64,000 nucleotides of DNA from Rhodovastum sp963804495 (GTDB lineage Bacteria; Pseudomonadota; Alphaproteobacteria; Acetobacterales; Acetobacteraceae). Below are positions 10,722-21,481 of this stretch, piece after piece. Numbering within the stretch: position 1 is the first letter of the stretch; each line of letters opens with the position of its first letter. The notes below the pieces were generated by a model that was given only the letters and a program-made list of their open reading frames with translations, made no database searches and was not told the DNA's origin. The stretch covers positions 73,827 through 137,826 of the forward strand of contig CAWDQN010000014.1 of NCBI GenBank assembly GCA_963804495.1. Direction: 5' to 3'. The translations under genes and the position numbers were made by a program.

Positions 10722-11438
10722 TCACCAGCCCCGGGAGCGACGGGACGGCTCGGGCGCGTGCAGCACATGCACCATCGCCGCCGCGCCCAGCACCGGCGCC
10801 AGCAGGTTCAGCACCGGCACGACCGAGAGCGCCGCCATCCAGCCGCCTTGCACCAGCACCGAGTCCATTCGGTGGCGGCACAGCAGGCGCGCCTCGCGCC
10901 GCCCCATACGCCGCATCGCCACCGCCACGAACAGGCCGCGTCCAACCGCCCAGGCGGCGACCAGCCATCCCAGTAGCAAGCCGATGCCCGGCAGCAGCAA
11001 CGACAGCAGCAAGGCCAGAAGTTGCAGGCCAAGCACCTTCAGGCCGAGCGCCAGCCCGTCCCAGAGCTGCTGGCTGAGCGGCGCCGGCGCGGCGGGAGGG
11101 ACGGCCGGATACCAGCGCCGCTCCACCACGTCCGCCACCCGGTCGATATATAAAGTGGCAATGACGCAGGCCAACGGCAGGAACAGCACCAGCGCCAGCA
11201 GTGCCGCGCCGACCGGCCCGGCGGCATAGCCGAACCAGCCCAGCCAGGTGGCGTCGATCCAGTGCGGGGCGGCAGGGTCCGGCCCGAAATCCAGCACCGC
11301 CTCGTGGGCCCCGCCGGACAGCAGCTCGGCCAGCAGGATGAAAACCAGCACCGTCCAGCCCACGCTGCGCAGCACCACGCCGAGAAACACAGGGTCGTCG
11401 AGTTGGGACAGGGCACGGGTCAGGGGGGTCAGCAGCAT
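10722..11438 (-). CDS. EI24-domain inner-membrane protein
   Basis: The 238-residue product has four or five strongly hydrophobic segments and the EI24/CysZ pattern: a short N-terminal helix (LTPLTRALSQLDDPVFLGVV), WFGYAAGPVGAALLALVLFL, and the C-terminal GGWMAALSVVPVLNLLAPVLG. The ATG at 11438 is chosen because the domain starts there; longer readings upstream are shadows. CysZ members are sulfate channels, but the family is broad and no sulfur-assimilation gene is adjacent, so the substrate is unknown. The gene is divergent from the PfkB kinase at 11527. Confidence 0.75.
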   Translation of the reverse strand: MLLTPLTRALSQLDDPVFLGVVLRSVGWTVLVFILLAELLSGGAHEAVLDFGPDPAAPHWIDATWLGWFGYAAGPVGAALLALVLFLPLACVIATLYIDRVADVVERRWYPAVPPAAPAPLSQQLWDGLALGLKVLGLQLLALLLSLLLPGIGLLLGWLVAAWAVGRGLFVAVAMRRMGRREARLLCRHRMDSVLVQGGWMAALSVVPVLNLLAPVLGAAAMVHVLHAPEPSRRSRGW

Positions 11439-11526
11439 GTCGGCTCCTGGTCGGCTGGCTGCCCGGCGCGGTTGCCTGGGCATGACCGGGGTGATAGGCG
11501 GGCGGCATTTGCAGGAGATGCAGCAC

Positions 11527-12543
11527 ATGACCGCCGTCGTCGGAAAGCCCCGCGCCGACATAGCTTCGTTCGATGTCCTGGGCATTGGCAATGCGATCGT
11601 TGACGTGGTGGCGCCCGTACACGAGGCATTCCTCAGCCGCCACGACATGCGCAAAGGCAGCATGGCGCTGATCGACGCCGCGACGGCCGAGCGACTGTAC
11701 GCCGATCTGCCGGCCGGGCAGGAGAGCAGCGGCGGCTCGGTCGCCAACACTTGCGCGGTGGCGGCGGCGCTGAGCGCTCGGGTGGCTTTCCTCGGCCGGG
11801 TGGCCGACGACCAGCTCGGCGGCGTGTTCCGTCACGACATCGCCGCCGCCGGGGTGCATTTTCCGACCCCGCCGCTGGTGGGTGGCGCTCCCACGGCGCG
11901 CTGTCTGATCGCGGTGACGCCGGACGGGCAGCGCACCATGAACACCTATCTCGGCGCCTGCGTGGCATTCGGCCCGGACGAGGTGGACGAGGCGCTGGTC
12001 GGCACGGCGGCGGTGACCTACCTGGAGGGTTACCTGTTCGACCCGCCGGCGGCGCAGGCGGCGTTTCTGCGCGCGGCGGCGGCGGCGCACGCGGCCGGGC
12101 GGGACGTGGCGCTGTCCCTGTCGGACGCGTTTTGCGTCGACCGCCACCGCGCGGCGTTCCGCGCGCTGGTGGCCGGGCACGTGGACATCCTGTTCGCCAA
12201 CGAGGCGGAGATTTGCGCGCTGTACGAGCGAAACACCTTCGAGGCGGCGGCGGCGCATGCGCGCCAGGACGTGGCGCTGGCAGCGCTGACCCGCAGCGAG
12301 GCGGGCAGTCTGATCTTCCGCGGCGCGGAGACCGTGGAGGTGCCGGCGGTGCCGACGCAGGTGGTCGATACCACCGGCGCGGGCGACGCCTATGCCGCCG
12401 GGTTCCTGGCCGCCTACACCGCCGGACGGTCGCTGTCCGCCTGCGGCCGGCTGGGCAGCATCGCTGCGGCCGAGGTGATTTCCCATCTTGGCGCCCGGCC
12501 GCTGCGCGATTTGAGCGGGGAACTGGCGGCTCTGGGCGATTGA
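11527..12543 (+). CDS. PfkB-family carbohydrate/nucleoside kinase (adenosine kinase-like)
   Basis: A 338-residue ribokinase-fold kinase. The N-terminus GIGNAIVDVVAP and the GGSVANTCAVAAAL motif bind the sugar. The C-terminal DTTGAGDAYAAGFLAAY contains the catalytic Asp and the anion hole. The overall pattern is closest to the adenosine-kinase-like group common in alphaproteobacteria. The start at 11527 sits nine bases after an AGGAG; an ATG at 11518 is too close to it. It is divergent from the EI24 gene and ends at a GC-rich hairpin. Confidence 0.8.
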   Translation: MTAVVGKPRADIASFDVLGIGNAIVDVVAPVHEAFLSRHDMRKGSMALIDAATAERLYADLPAGQESSGGSVANTCAVAAALSARVAFLGRVADDQLGGVFRHDIAAAGVHFPTPPLVGGAPTARCLIAVTPDGQRTMNTYLGACVAFGPDEVDEALVGTAAVTYLEGYLFDPPAAQAAFLRAAAAAHAAGRDVALSLSDAFCVDRHRAAFRALVAGHVDILFANEAEICALYERNTFEAAAAHARQDVALAALTRSEAGSLIFRGAETVEVPAVPTQVVDTTGAGDAYAAGFLAAYTAGRSLSACGRLGSIAAAEVISHLGARPLRDLSGELAALGD

Positions 12544-12550
12544 CCCGGCC

Positions 12551-12589
12551 TGCCGGCCGCGCCGGCCGACGGCCCGGCCGGCGCCGGCA
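12551..12589 (+). terminator. GC-rich hairpin after the PfkB kinase
   Basis: TGCCGGCC...GGCCGGC and its near-complement GGCCGGCGCCGGCA form a long GC stem a few bases after the kinase stop. No T-run follows, so it may work with Rho or only protect the mRNA end. Confidence 0.4.
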
Positions 12590-12721
12590 AGGCTCACGCA
12601 GCCTTGCACTCGACCGCCGGCCCTTCCCGCCTATATCGCCGGTGTTCCGCGGCGGCGGCGCAGTCTGCTGGCAGGTGCGGCCGCCGCAGGTGGTTCAAAC
12701 AAAAATAAGGGAGAACGCCAG

Positions 12722-13315
12722 ATGCAAAAGAAACTTCTTGCCTCGGCCGCCCTGCTGGGACTGGTCGCCGGCGGTGCCTCGGCCCAGGTGCCGCCGGCCG
12801 CCGCACCCGCCGGCACGCCTGCGGGTGCGGCAGCCACAATACCGGCGCCGCCGGTGGCCACGGAGCCCGTTTCTGTTCCCCATGCGGCTGCCCGACGTGC
12901 CGCCGCCCATTATCCCGCCGCCATGGCACCGCATGGCGGGATCTGGCGGACCGGCGCCGAGCCGTACTCTCCCACCGCCAGCAATATCAACCAGGCCGAC
13001 ACAAGGTCAGACATCGCGCCGCGCCTGCCCGCCCCAACCGTGGGCGAAAACGCCAGCCCCGAGCAATTCCTGCTCGCCGCCCAGGAGGCGTTGCATATGC
13101 GCCACAGCGGCCTCGCCCAGGAGGCGCTGGAGCGCGCCGAGACCCGCCTGCTCGACCGCGCGACCGTTCCGTCCGCCGCTGGCCAGCCCGATGGGGCCCC
13201 GCGCATCGCCATGATTACCCAGGCGCGCCAGGCGCTGGGCAACGGTGACATGGTCACGGCGGAGCGGCTGGTGGCGCAGGCGCTGGCGGCGGGCGGGACC
13301 CGGATGGGATCGTGA
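12722..13315 (+). CDS. exported hypothetical protein
   Basis: A 197-residue protein with a clear Sec signal peptide (KKLLASAALLGLVAGGASAQ, probable cleavage after ASA). A Pro/Ala-rich linker follows, then a helical C-terminal region (about 115-195) with SPEQFLLAAQEALHMRHSGL and related alanine-rich helices. The C-terminal part resembles short TPR-like helical hairpins in which one half concerns age-like counting of repeats, but no family is recognised. It has an AGGGAG-like site before the ATG and is followed by a strong intrinsic terminator, so it is a single-gene transcript. Confidence 0.7.
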   Translation: MQKKLLASAALLGLVAGGASAQVPPAAAPAGTPAGAAATIPAPPVATEPVSVPHAAARRAAAHYPAAMAPHGGIWRTGAEPYSPTASNINQADTRSDIAPRLPAPTVGENASPEQFLLAAQEALHMRHSGLAQEALERAETRLLDRATVPSAAGQPDGAPRIAMITQARQALGNGDMVTAERLVAQALAAGGTRMGS

Positions 13316-13409
13316 CAGCAGGGGCATGCCGGCCACGCGACCCGCCTGCCCGATCAGGAAGAGTCGAAATCGCGACGCGGATAGACTATATGCTTCTCTC
13401 AAGTTGAGC

Positions 13410-13446
13410 GGGCCGCTCCAGGACAACCCTGGAGCGGCCCTTTGTT
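13410..13446 (+). terminator. Rho-independent terminator
   Basis: GGGCCGCTCCAGG (13410-13422) pairs perfectly with CCTGGAGCGGCCC (13428-13440) around a five-base loop and is followed by TTTGTT. It lies between the exported-protein gene and typA and would end transcription of the former. Confidence 0.8.
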
Positions 13447-13506
13447 GCGCCCCCCGCTCGTGCTTACGGCACATGCTTCCCGACCCACTGGCCCCGAAGG
13501 CGTCCC

Positions 13507-15315
<1,809 letters not shown>

Positions 15316-15339
<24 letters not shown>

Positions 15340-15574
15340 GTAAGAAAGGCCAGGGATCTGCCCAGGACCCGCCAGGGGGTAGTGCCCCCCTGGACCCCGC
15401 ACCTTCAGACAGTCGTTAAACGAGGGGGTTAGACGGTGAACCGGTTCACCGTCTAACCCCCTCGTTTAACGACTGTCTAAAAAAGTAATGGGTTCCAAGG
15501 GCCTCTCGGCCCTTGGCGGGGTCCAGGGGCAGAGCCCTGGCCTTTCTTACTTACGCTGCCGCCTCCGCCTCTAC
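15316..15574. repeat. large nested inverted repeat at the typA/exporter 3' junction
   Basis: The outer arms (15316-15355 and 15535-15574) are reverse complements over about 40 bases with one mismatch, and related sequence continues inward (GGCCAGGG...CTGCCC...GGACCC). They include the final codons and stops of both convergent genes. Between them lie a shared-family palindrome (TTCCAAGGGCC/GGCCCTTGG, CCAGGGGCAGAGCCCTGG) and a separate perfect 72-bp palindrome. Confidence 0.85.
15407..15478. terminator. perfect 72-bp palindrome, probable bidirectional terminator
   Basis: Bases 15407-15442 and 15443-15478 are exact reverse complements with no spacer; the centre is ACCGGT. A run of A follows on the plus strand. 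Lying between two convergent genes, an RNA copy would fold into a 36-bp stem from either direction. Uninterrupted palindromes of this size are unstable in DNA replication, so its persistence is notable. Confidence 0.8.
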
Positions 15575-17392
15575 CTGCTGCTCGCCCTGCAGGGCCCACA
15601 TCCGCGCATAAGTCCCGCCCAGCGCCAGCAGCTCCAAGTGCGTGCCCCGCTCCACGATCCGCCCGTCCACCAGCACAAGAATCTGGTCGACGTCCACCAC
15701 GGTGGACAGCCGGTGGGCGATGCTGAGCGTGGTGCGGTGGCGCGCCACCGTGCGCAGGGCGCCCTGGATGTCCTGTTCGGTGCGGGAATCCAGCGCGCTG
15801 GTGGCCTCATCGAGGATCAGGATGCGCGGGTCTTTCAGGATGGTGCGCGCGATCGCCACCCGCTGCTTTTCGCCGCCCGAGAGTTTCAGCCCGCGCTCGC
15901 CCACCCTTGTGTCGTAACCATCGGGCAGGCGCAGAACAAAGTCATGCACCTGCGCGAGCTTCGCCGCCTGTTCGATGTCGGCCTGGCTGGCGCCCGGGCG
16001 GCCATAGGCGATGTTGTAGCGGATGGTATCGTTGAACAGCACGGTGTCTTGCGGAACCACGCCCATGCAGGCCCGCAGGCTGGCCTGGGTGAGGTCGCGG
16101 ATGTCGTGCCCATCGACCAGCACACGCCCGCCGGTCACGTCGTAGAAGCGGAACAGCAGCCGGCTGATCGTGGATTTACCCGCACCGGTCGGCCCGACGA
16201 TGGCCACCGACCCGCCGGGAGGCACACGGAACGACACGCCGCGCAAGATGGTCCGGTCCGGCCGGTAGCCGAACTGCACGTCCTCGAACACCACCTCGCC
16301 GGCGGGGGCGATCAGCGGCCGCGCGCCCGGCAGGTCGTCCACCTCGGCGTTCACCCGCATCAGGCGGAACATCTGTTCCATGTCCACCAGACCCTGCTTG
16401 ATCTCACGGTAGACGAACCCCAGCATGTTCAGAGGCACGTAAAGCTGCATCAGGTAGGTGTTGACCAGGACGAAGCGGCCGACCGTGAGCGTGCCGGCGG
16501 CCACCTCGTTGGCCGCCATCAGCATGATCAGTGCCAGCGCGATGGAGATGATGGTGGCCTGGCCGAGGTTGAGGAGGTTCAGCGTCACCTGGCTGCGCAC
16601 GGCGGCGGTTTCGTAGCGCGCCAGGGCCGAGTCGAAGCGGGCGGCCTCGTGGCCCTCATTGCCGAAATACTTCACCGTTTCGTAGTTCAGCAGACTGTCG
16701 ATCGCCTTGGATTTCGCGTCGCTGTCGTTCTCGTTCATCGTGCGGCGGATGCGCACCCGCCAGCCGGTGACGATGAAGGTGAACGCCAGGTAGCCGGCGA
16801 CCGCGACCAGGGTGAGGGTCGCGTATCGCCAGTCGAACAGGTTCCACAGAATGGCGGATACCAGCGCCACTTCCACCAGGGTGGGCACCACGTTGAACAC
16901 CGCCAACCTCAGCACCGCCTCGATGCCGCCGGTGCCGCGGTCGATGGCGCGCGAGAGACCGCCGGTCTGCCGGTCGAGGTGAAAGCGCAGCGACAGGCGA
17001 TGCAGATGGCGGAAGGTTTGCAGCGCGACGCGGCGCACGGTGCGCTGCTGGACGGCGGCAAAAATGGCGTCGCGCAATTCGCCGAAGCCAGAGGCGGCGA
17101 TGCGTAGCAGACCATAGCCGACGATCAGCGCCATCGGCACCGCCAGCACGCCGCCCATTTGCGGCGCCAGCGCATCGACGGCGCGGCTGTAGACCAGCGG
17201 CACCAGCACGGTTGCACCCTTGGCGGCGAGCAGGAAGGCGAAGGCCACCGTCACCCGCACCCGCGCGCCGGGGCTGTCCTTCGGCCAGAGATAGGGCAGC
17301 AGGGAGCGGATGGTTTCCAGCGTCGAGCGCTCGGGGACGCGGGTGCCGGCGAAATCCGGCATGGCCGGCTGGGCCGAAAGACTTCTTCTCAT
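15551..17392 (-). CDS. Atm1/HMT1-type ABC exporter (fused permease-ATPase)
   Basis: A 613-residue half-transporter with five or six membrane segments (about 45-330) and a C-terminal nucleotide-binding domain. The NBD has Walker A VGPTGAGKST, signature LSGGEKQRVAIART, Walker B ILILDEATSALD and the H-loop in LSIAHRLSTV. In the membrane domain, LLNYETVKYFGNEGHEAARF and MEQMFRLM identify the Atm1/ABCB7 group, which exports glutathione-linked sulfur species or heavy-metal conjugates. The C-terminus (EAEAAA) duplicates that of TypA because both genes end in an inverted repeat. It is divergent from the NUDIX gene. Confidence 0.9.
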   Translation of the reverse strand: MRRSLSAQPAMPDFAGTRVPERSTLETIRSLLPYLWPKDSPGARVRVTVAFAFLLAAKGATVLVPLVYSRAVDALAPQMGGVLAVPMALIVGYGLLRIAASGFGELRDAIFAAVQQRTVRRVALQTFRHLHRLSLRFHLDRQTGGLSRAIDRGTGGIEAVLRLAVFNVVPTLVEVALVSAILWNLFDWRYATLTLVAVAGYLAFTFIVTGWRVRIRRTMNENDSDAKSKAIDSLLNYETVKYFGNEGHEAARFDSALARYETAAVRSQVTLNLLNLGQATIISIALALIMLMAANEVAAGTLTVGRFVLVNTYLMQLYVPLNMLGFVYREIKQGLVDMEQMFRLMRVNAEVDDLPGARPLIAPAGEVVFEDVQFGYRPDRTILRGVSFRVPPGGSVAIVGPTGAGKSTISRLLFRFYDVTGGRVLVDGHDIRDLTQASLRACMGVVPQDTVLFNDTIRYNIAYGRPGASQADIEQAAKLAQVHDFVLRLPDGYDTRVGERGLKLSGGEKQRVAIARTILKDPRILILDEATSALDSRTEQDIQGALRTVARHRTTLSIAHRLSTVVDVDQILVLVDGRIVERGTHLELLALGGTYARMWALQGEQQVEAEAAA

Positions 17393-17460
17393 ATCGTGGC
17401 ATGTGGCACGCGGCCCCCCGGTTTGAAAGCCCGCGGTGGCGGCGGGCGGGGGTTTCGGCT

Positions 17461-18255
17461 ATGCGGCGGCGCATGGACACGCGCCTCGCCCGGCATTTCG
17501 ACGCCTGCAACAATGCAACCCTGCCCGGCGATCGCATCGCCTTCGCCGTCGGTGCCTCCCAGGTTGGCTGGGTGCGCCCGGAGCTGGCGCGGGCGCTGGG
17601 CGGTTTTCCCACCATAACGGTGGCGCCGCGAAGGGTGACGCTAGCGGCCGATGCCGCCGGCGAGTTGCATGCGATCGGGCGCGCGTTGGCGGAGCAAGGC
17701 TTCTGCCGCTGGCGCGGCGAGGCGTTCGACGTGCGCGCGGGCGGCGACGAGCCGGCGCTGGCGACCCTGGACCGCGGCGCCCTGCCGGTGTTCGGCGTGC
17801 TGGGCTGCGGGGTGCATGTGAACGGGCTGGTGCGGCGGGCGGACGGGCTGCATCTGTGGGTGGCCCGCCGCGCCGCCGACCGGGCGCTCGACCCCGGCAA
17901 GCTCGACCATCTGGTGGCCGGCGGTATCCCGTCCGGGATGACGCCGCGCGAGACGGTGGTCAAGGAAGCCGCCGAGGAAGCCGGCGTGCCGGCGGCGCTG
18001 GCGGCGACCGCGGTGGAAACCGGGCTGGTCAGCTACAACATGGAACGGCCGGAAGGGTTGCGGCGCGACTGGCTGGTTTGTTACGACCTGTTTCTTCCCG
18101 AGGATTTCTTGCCGCATGCCGCTGACGGGGAAGTCCAGAGCTTTGAACTCTGGCCGGTGGGGCAGGTGCTGGAGCGGGTGAGGGACAGTGACGATTTTAA
18201 GTTCAATGTGAATTTGGTGCTGATCGATTTGTTCCGGCGGCTGGGGATCGCATAA
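17461..18255 (+). CDS. NUDIX hydrolase with N-terminal DUF4743 domain
   Basis: A 264-residue protein. The N-terminal half (about 1-115) matches the DUF4743 domain found in thiamine-pyrophosphokinase-linked NUDIX proteins. The Nudix box GGIPSGMTPRETVVKEAAEE is complete except for Lys in place of Arg before the Glu pair. These enzymes hydrolyse damaged thiamine-pyrophosphate derivatives or related compounds in the eukaryotic relatives; the bacterial substrate is not established. The ATG at 17461 is the first in frame; one at 17473 is an alternative. Confidence 0.85.
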   Translation: MRRRMDTRLARHFDACNNATLPGDRIAFAVGASQVGWVRPELARALGGFPTITVAPRRVTLAADAAGELHAIGRALAEQGFCRWRGEAFDVRAGGDEPALATLDRGALPVFGVLGCGVHVNGLVRRADGLHLWVARRAADRALDPGKLDHLVAGGIPSGMTPRETVVKEAAEEAGVPAALAATAVETGLVSYNMERPEGLRRDWLVCYDLFLPEDFLPHAADGEVQSFELWPVGQVLERVRDSDDFKFNVNLVLIDLFRRLGIA

Positions 18256-18664
18256 AACAGGCGGTGCCAGCGCTCCGAACCGTCCGGCAGAGGGGTCGCA
18301 ACGCCGCAGCGGGTTTACGGGACTCCCGCAGAGAACCTAAGCCGCGCCCAATCTGGCTGCGTGATCTGGATCTGCACGAAGCCTTACCGGACCGCTCGCC
18401 AACCCTCCTGCGCCCAACACGATGATTGCGGCGACGGTTTTCTCGCCTGCCGGTTCATCCGCCTTGGTGCGTGCAACGCCGAGAGATGGCGGCCGATCTG
18501 CGTGCTTGCGGCCGCACAACAATGCTGCATGCCATCTGCTGCATGCCATCCGCACGCATCGAGCCGACGCCGGCGAATGTCGACAGGCTTCACGACAAGT
18601 AACTTGCCCGTCCGCCCGGGAGCTTCCAAGCGCACGCAAGCCTGATCGACAGGTTCGTCGGTGA
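18256..18664. other. intergenic stretch between convergent genes
   Basis: About 410 bases between the stops of the NUDIX gene and the DUF4139 gene. It contains a short direct repeat (CTGCATGCCATC at about 18535 and again after four bases). No reading frame shows a start site or recognisable protein. Confidence 0.4.
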
Positions 18665-20680
18665 TCAGAACCGCACCTCCCGCACCGCCTGTTCCAGCGC
18701 CGCGTGCGCGGCCGCCGCCGCGGCGGCGGCCGTTTCGATGTCCTTCGTTAAAGCGGCGATGCGCGTTTCGCTGGCATCGAGCTGGCGGATCAGGCGGGTG
18801 TGCAAGGCGTCGTTGGGCGGCACGGCGGCGATGTTCGCGCGCAGGCGGTCCTCGTCGTGCTCCACGTCGGCGAGGGCTGCTTTCAGCCGGTCGCGGTCGG
18901 CGATGCGGGCGGCTTCGGTGGTGCGCAGTTCGGCCAGGCGGCGAAGTCCGGCGCGCGCCGCGGCTTGGATGCCCTGATCGGCGATCAACTGCGCGAAGAC
19001 CGGCGCGTCCTGCAGCAAGGCGACGCGCTGCTGCAGGAGGGTTTCCGTGTAGGCGGTCACGGTATGCGTCTCGCTGGCCGCCATCCGGACGCGCAGCCGC
19101 GTCGCGCCGGCGATCTCGCCCGCCGGTTCGGCACCGCTTTCCACCACCAGTTTCTGACCGGATTGTGTGGGGATTTGCAGCAGCACCGTGCGGGGTTCGC
19201 GCGCCGGTGCGGCGATCACCACGCGCCAGGTCTGCCGGGTGCGGCGCTCGGTTGTCAGTACGCCGCCCGCAGCCGACACCGAGGCGATGCGCACGCCGGA
19301 CTCGGTGTGCCAGTCGAGCGTGGTGCGCAGGTCTTCAGCGAAGGGCAGCAGCCGGTCTTCGCCGACCGGCAGCCCGCCAAGTCGCGCATCGCCGACATAG
19401 GAGGTCGCGCCGGCGGGATCGTACAGCGTGAGCACGCCGGCCGGCAGGCTGGTGGCGCCATCGTTGGTGATGCGCACGGCGGCGGTGGGATGCGGCGCGC
19501 TCGCGATCGCCAGCGCCAGACGGGTGGCCGGCACTTCGCGGTCGAGGATTGGCACCGAGGCGGTGTGGCCGGCGGCCAGGATGACCGGCTTGGGCAGCGT
19601 GAAAAGAGTCTCCTCCGCACCTTCGTCGGTCCGCGCCTCGGCGGTCGGGGCCGACATTTCCATCGGCGGCGGCGCGGGAACGGCGCTCCGGGTACCGCCG
19701 AAAGCAGACGAGACGGCGACGGGTGCCGGCGCCGGCAAGGATCTTGGAGCGGCTTCGGTCGGTTCCGGCGAGCGGGCGCTTGTGTCGATGTCGGGCAGCA
19801 GGCGGCCGAGAATCTGTACCGGCACTTCCGGCCGCTCAACATAGTAGGTGCGGTAGATCGCCTGGCGGAACGTGACCGGATTGCCATACTGCAACGACAA
19901 CTGCACGCCCTTCCAGTCGGCGCCCGTGGCGTTCTCCAGCACCGCCCAGCCCTGCAGGCGCGCTTTCGCCCCGTCGTCGTCCTTCGCCGGCATCACCAAC
20001 CGGTACGATGCCTTCCACAATGGCACCGCGGCGACGTAGCCGACGCGCAGGATGCGCGGTCCGGTACCGTCGCTGCGGATGGTCAGGTGGCGTGCGTCGC
20101 TGCTGGCGTCGCGGCGCAGCGCCTCCAGCGCCTGGTCGATGCGGGCGCGCAGCGCCGGGTCGGCGACCATGACGGCATCGGCATCTTCCAGCACGAACTG
20201 CCGCAATCCGTCGGCGGCGAGCAGGGTGACGCGGGTGCGTGGCGAGCCCGTGTCGGCCGGATCGCGGGCGCCTTCGCGCATTCGCTCGGCGCGTAGGATA
20301 CGTCCGGCCATCGGCCGCGGACCGCTGACCTGCACCACCACACCGCGCAGACCGTTGAGGTACTCCACCGGCGATTCCAACGCCTCCGGCCCGATCGGCA
20401 CATCGGCAAACGCCGCATGTGCGGAATCGCGGCCGGGCAATTCGATCCCGCCGACGCTGCCGGCGCTGTCGTACACAACCAGTGATTTCAATACATCATC
20501 GACCTGGTCGAGTGGCAGGTCGAGCCCGAGCGTCGCCGCGCCGTCAACCTCCGCTTCGTATTCGAAATATCCCACTCCGCCGGAGGAGAGCATGGCGCGC
20601 TTGAGAACCAGATCAGCGGCCGTTGCGGAGCTGACCATGCCGAACATCAACGCCAGCGCGACGACAAGTCGACGGTGCAT
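18665..20680 (-). CDS. exported DUF4139-domain protein
   Basis: A 671-residue protein with a signal peptide (RRLVVALALMFGMVSSATAA). The body has the DUF4139 layout: an N-terminal beta domain, a central part GYVAAVPLWKASYRLVMPAK and WAVLENATGADWKGVQLSL, a Pro-rich linker, then a beta-sandwich and a C-terminal coiled coil (about 575-671, many Arg/Ala/Leu, such as IADRDRLKAALADVEHDEDR). The start at 20680 follows a CCAGGA motif. The function of the family is unknown; it is presumably periplasmic or surface-exposed. The gene is alone, divergent from a small basic-protein gene. Confidence 0.8.
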   Translation of the reverse strand: MHRRLVVALALMFGMVSSATAADLVLKRAMLSSGGVGYFEYEAEVDGAATLGLDLPLDQVDDVLKSLVVYDSAGSVGGIELPGRDSAHAAFADVPIGPEALESPVEYLNGLRGVVVQVSGPRPMAGRILRAERMREGARDPADTGSPRTRVTLLAADGLRQFVLEDADAVMVADPALRARIDQALEALRRDASSDARHLTIRSDGTGPRILRVGYVAAVPLWKASYRLVMPAKDDDGAKARLQGWAVLENATGADWKGVQLSLQYGNPVTFRQAIYRTYYVERPEVPVQILGRLLPDIDTSARSPEPTEAAPRSLPAPAPVAVSSAFGGTRSAVPAPPPMEMSAPTAEARTDEGAEETLFTLPKPVILAAGHTASVPILDREVPATRLALAIASAPHPTAAVRITNDGATSLPAGVLTLYDPAGATSYVGDARLGGLPVGEDRLLPFAEDLRTTLDWHTESGVRIASVSAAGGVLTTERRTRQTWRVVIAAPAREPRTVLLQIPTQSGQKLVVESGAEPAGEIAGATRLRVRMAASETHTVTAYTETLLQQRVALLQDAPVFAQLIADQGIQAAARAGLRRLAELRTTEAARIADRDRLKAALADVEHDEDRLRANIAAVPPNDALHTRLIRQLDASETRIAALTKDIETAAAAAAAAHAALEQAVREVRF

Positions 20681-20931
20681 GTCCTGGAGTTCCTTCCACG
20701 TTTCGAACAGCATGCCACACAAGGCACGACAACCTCCATCGCCAACATGAGGTCCGCGGCGTGCAACTCTTGCGTGCTTCCCGCCGTCGCGGCGGCGCGC
20801 ACGTTCTTCCGATCGCCCGGCAACCGCTCAACATCTCCCATTGCCGCGGTCACGGCGGTATCGTTAGCGTCATCCAAGATCGGGAATCCCAAACCTTCAT
20901 CCTCCCCCGGTCGGAAAGGAAGCAGACCGCC

Positions 20932-21318
20932 ATGGCGATGAAAGAAGACGCCCGCACACGGGCTCCGCGCGGGACGAAAAATGTGACGCAAGCCTTTTTC
21001 GACGCGCTCGAAGGCGTTCCGGAGAACCAGCAGGATGCCGTTATCAGCGCGGCATTGGCCGGCATTCGCGACGAAGTGAAGACGCGGCGCCTGAAGCGCC
21101 GGGAAGCCGCGGTCAAGGCACGCGCAAAGACGGTGGCACGGAAGAAAGCTCCGGCAACCCGGGCCGCCAAGGCGCCGGCGGCCAAGCGCGCACCGGCCGC
21201 GGCAAGCAAACCCACTGCCACGAAGAAGGCCCCGGCAAAGCGCACGGCCGGCGCCAAGGTGGCCAAACGGAAGTCTCCTGCCCGGCGTGCCGCGGCGCCG
21301 GAAACCGAAACGGAGTGA
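20932..21318 (+). CDS. small histone H1-like basic protein
   Basis: A 128-residue protein. Residues about 15-50 form a short helical domain (NVTQAFFDALEGVPENQQDAV). The rest is a Lys/Ala/Pro-rich tail of AKK-, KKAPA- and KRAPAA-type repeats, like the C-terminal tails of bacterial histone H1-like proteins that compact DNA. A GGAAAGGAAG site precedes the ATG. DNA binding is inferred from composition only. Confidence 0.7.
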   Translation: MAMKEDARTRAPRGTKNVTQAFFDALEGVPENQQDAVISAALAGIRDEVKTRRLKRREAAVKARAKTVARKKAPATRAAKAPAAKRAPAAASKPTATKKAPAKRTAGAKVAKRKSPARRAAAPETETE

Positions 21319-21481
21319 CGCCGGGCGGCGCGGGGTCCGTTCCGCGGCAGGACATGTCTCACGCGGACGGCGCCGCGGCGTAAGAGCGTGGCACTGCGCG
21401 GCGCCGGAGCGGCGGAATGTCGCTCTTCCTTTGGACTGGCTTGGCCTGACGTCGTTGACTGATTGTTGACCGGAGGTACAG

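Noticed and set aside
10708..12609. 633-codon minus-strand frame across the PfkB kinase
   Set aside because: It is antisense to the kinase, and its left part is out of frame with the EI24 protein.
18520..18570. Small repeat CTGCATGCCATC as a possible operator
   Set aside because: Only two copies between convergent gene ends, with no promoter or gene to regulate.
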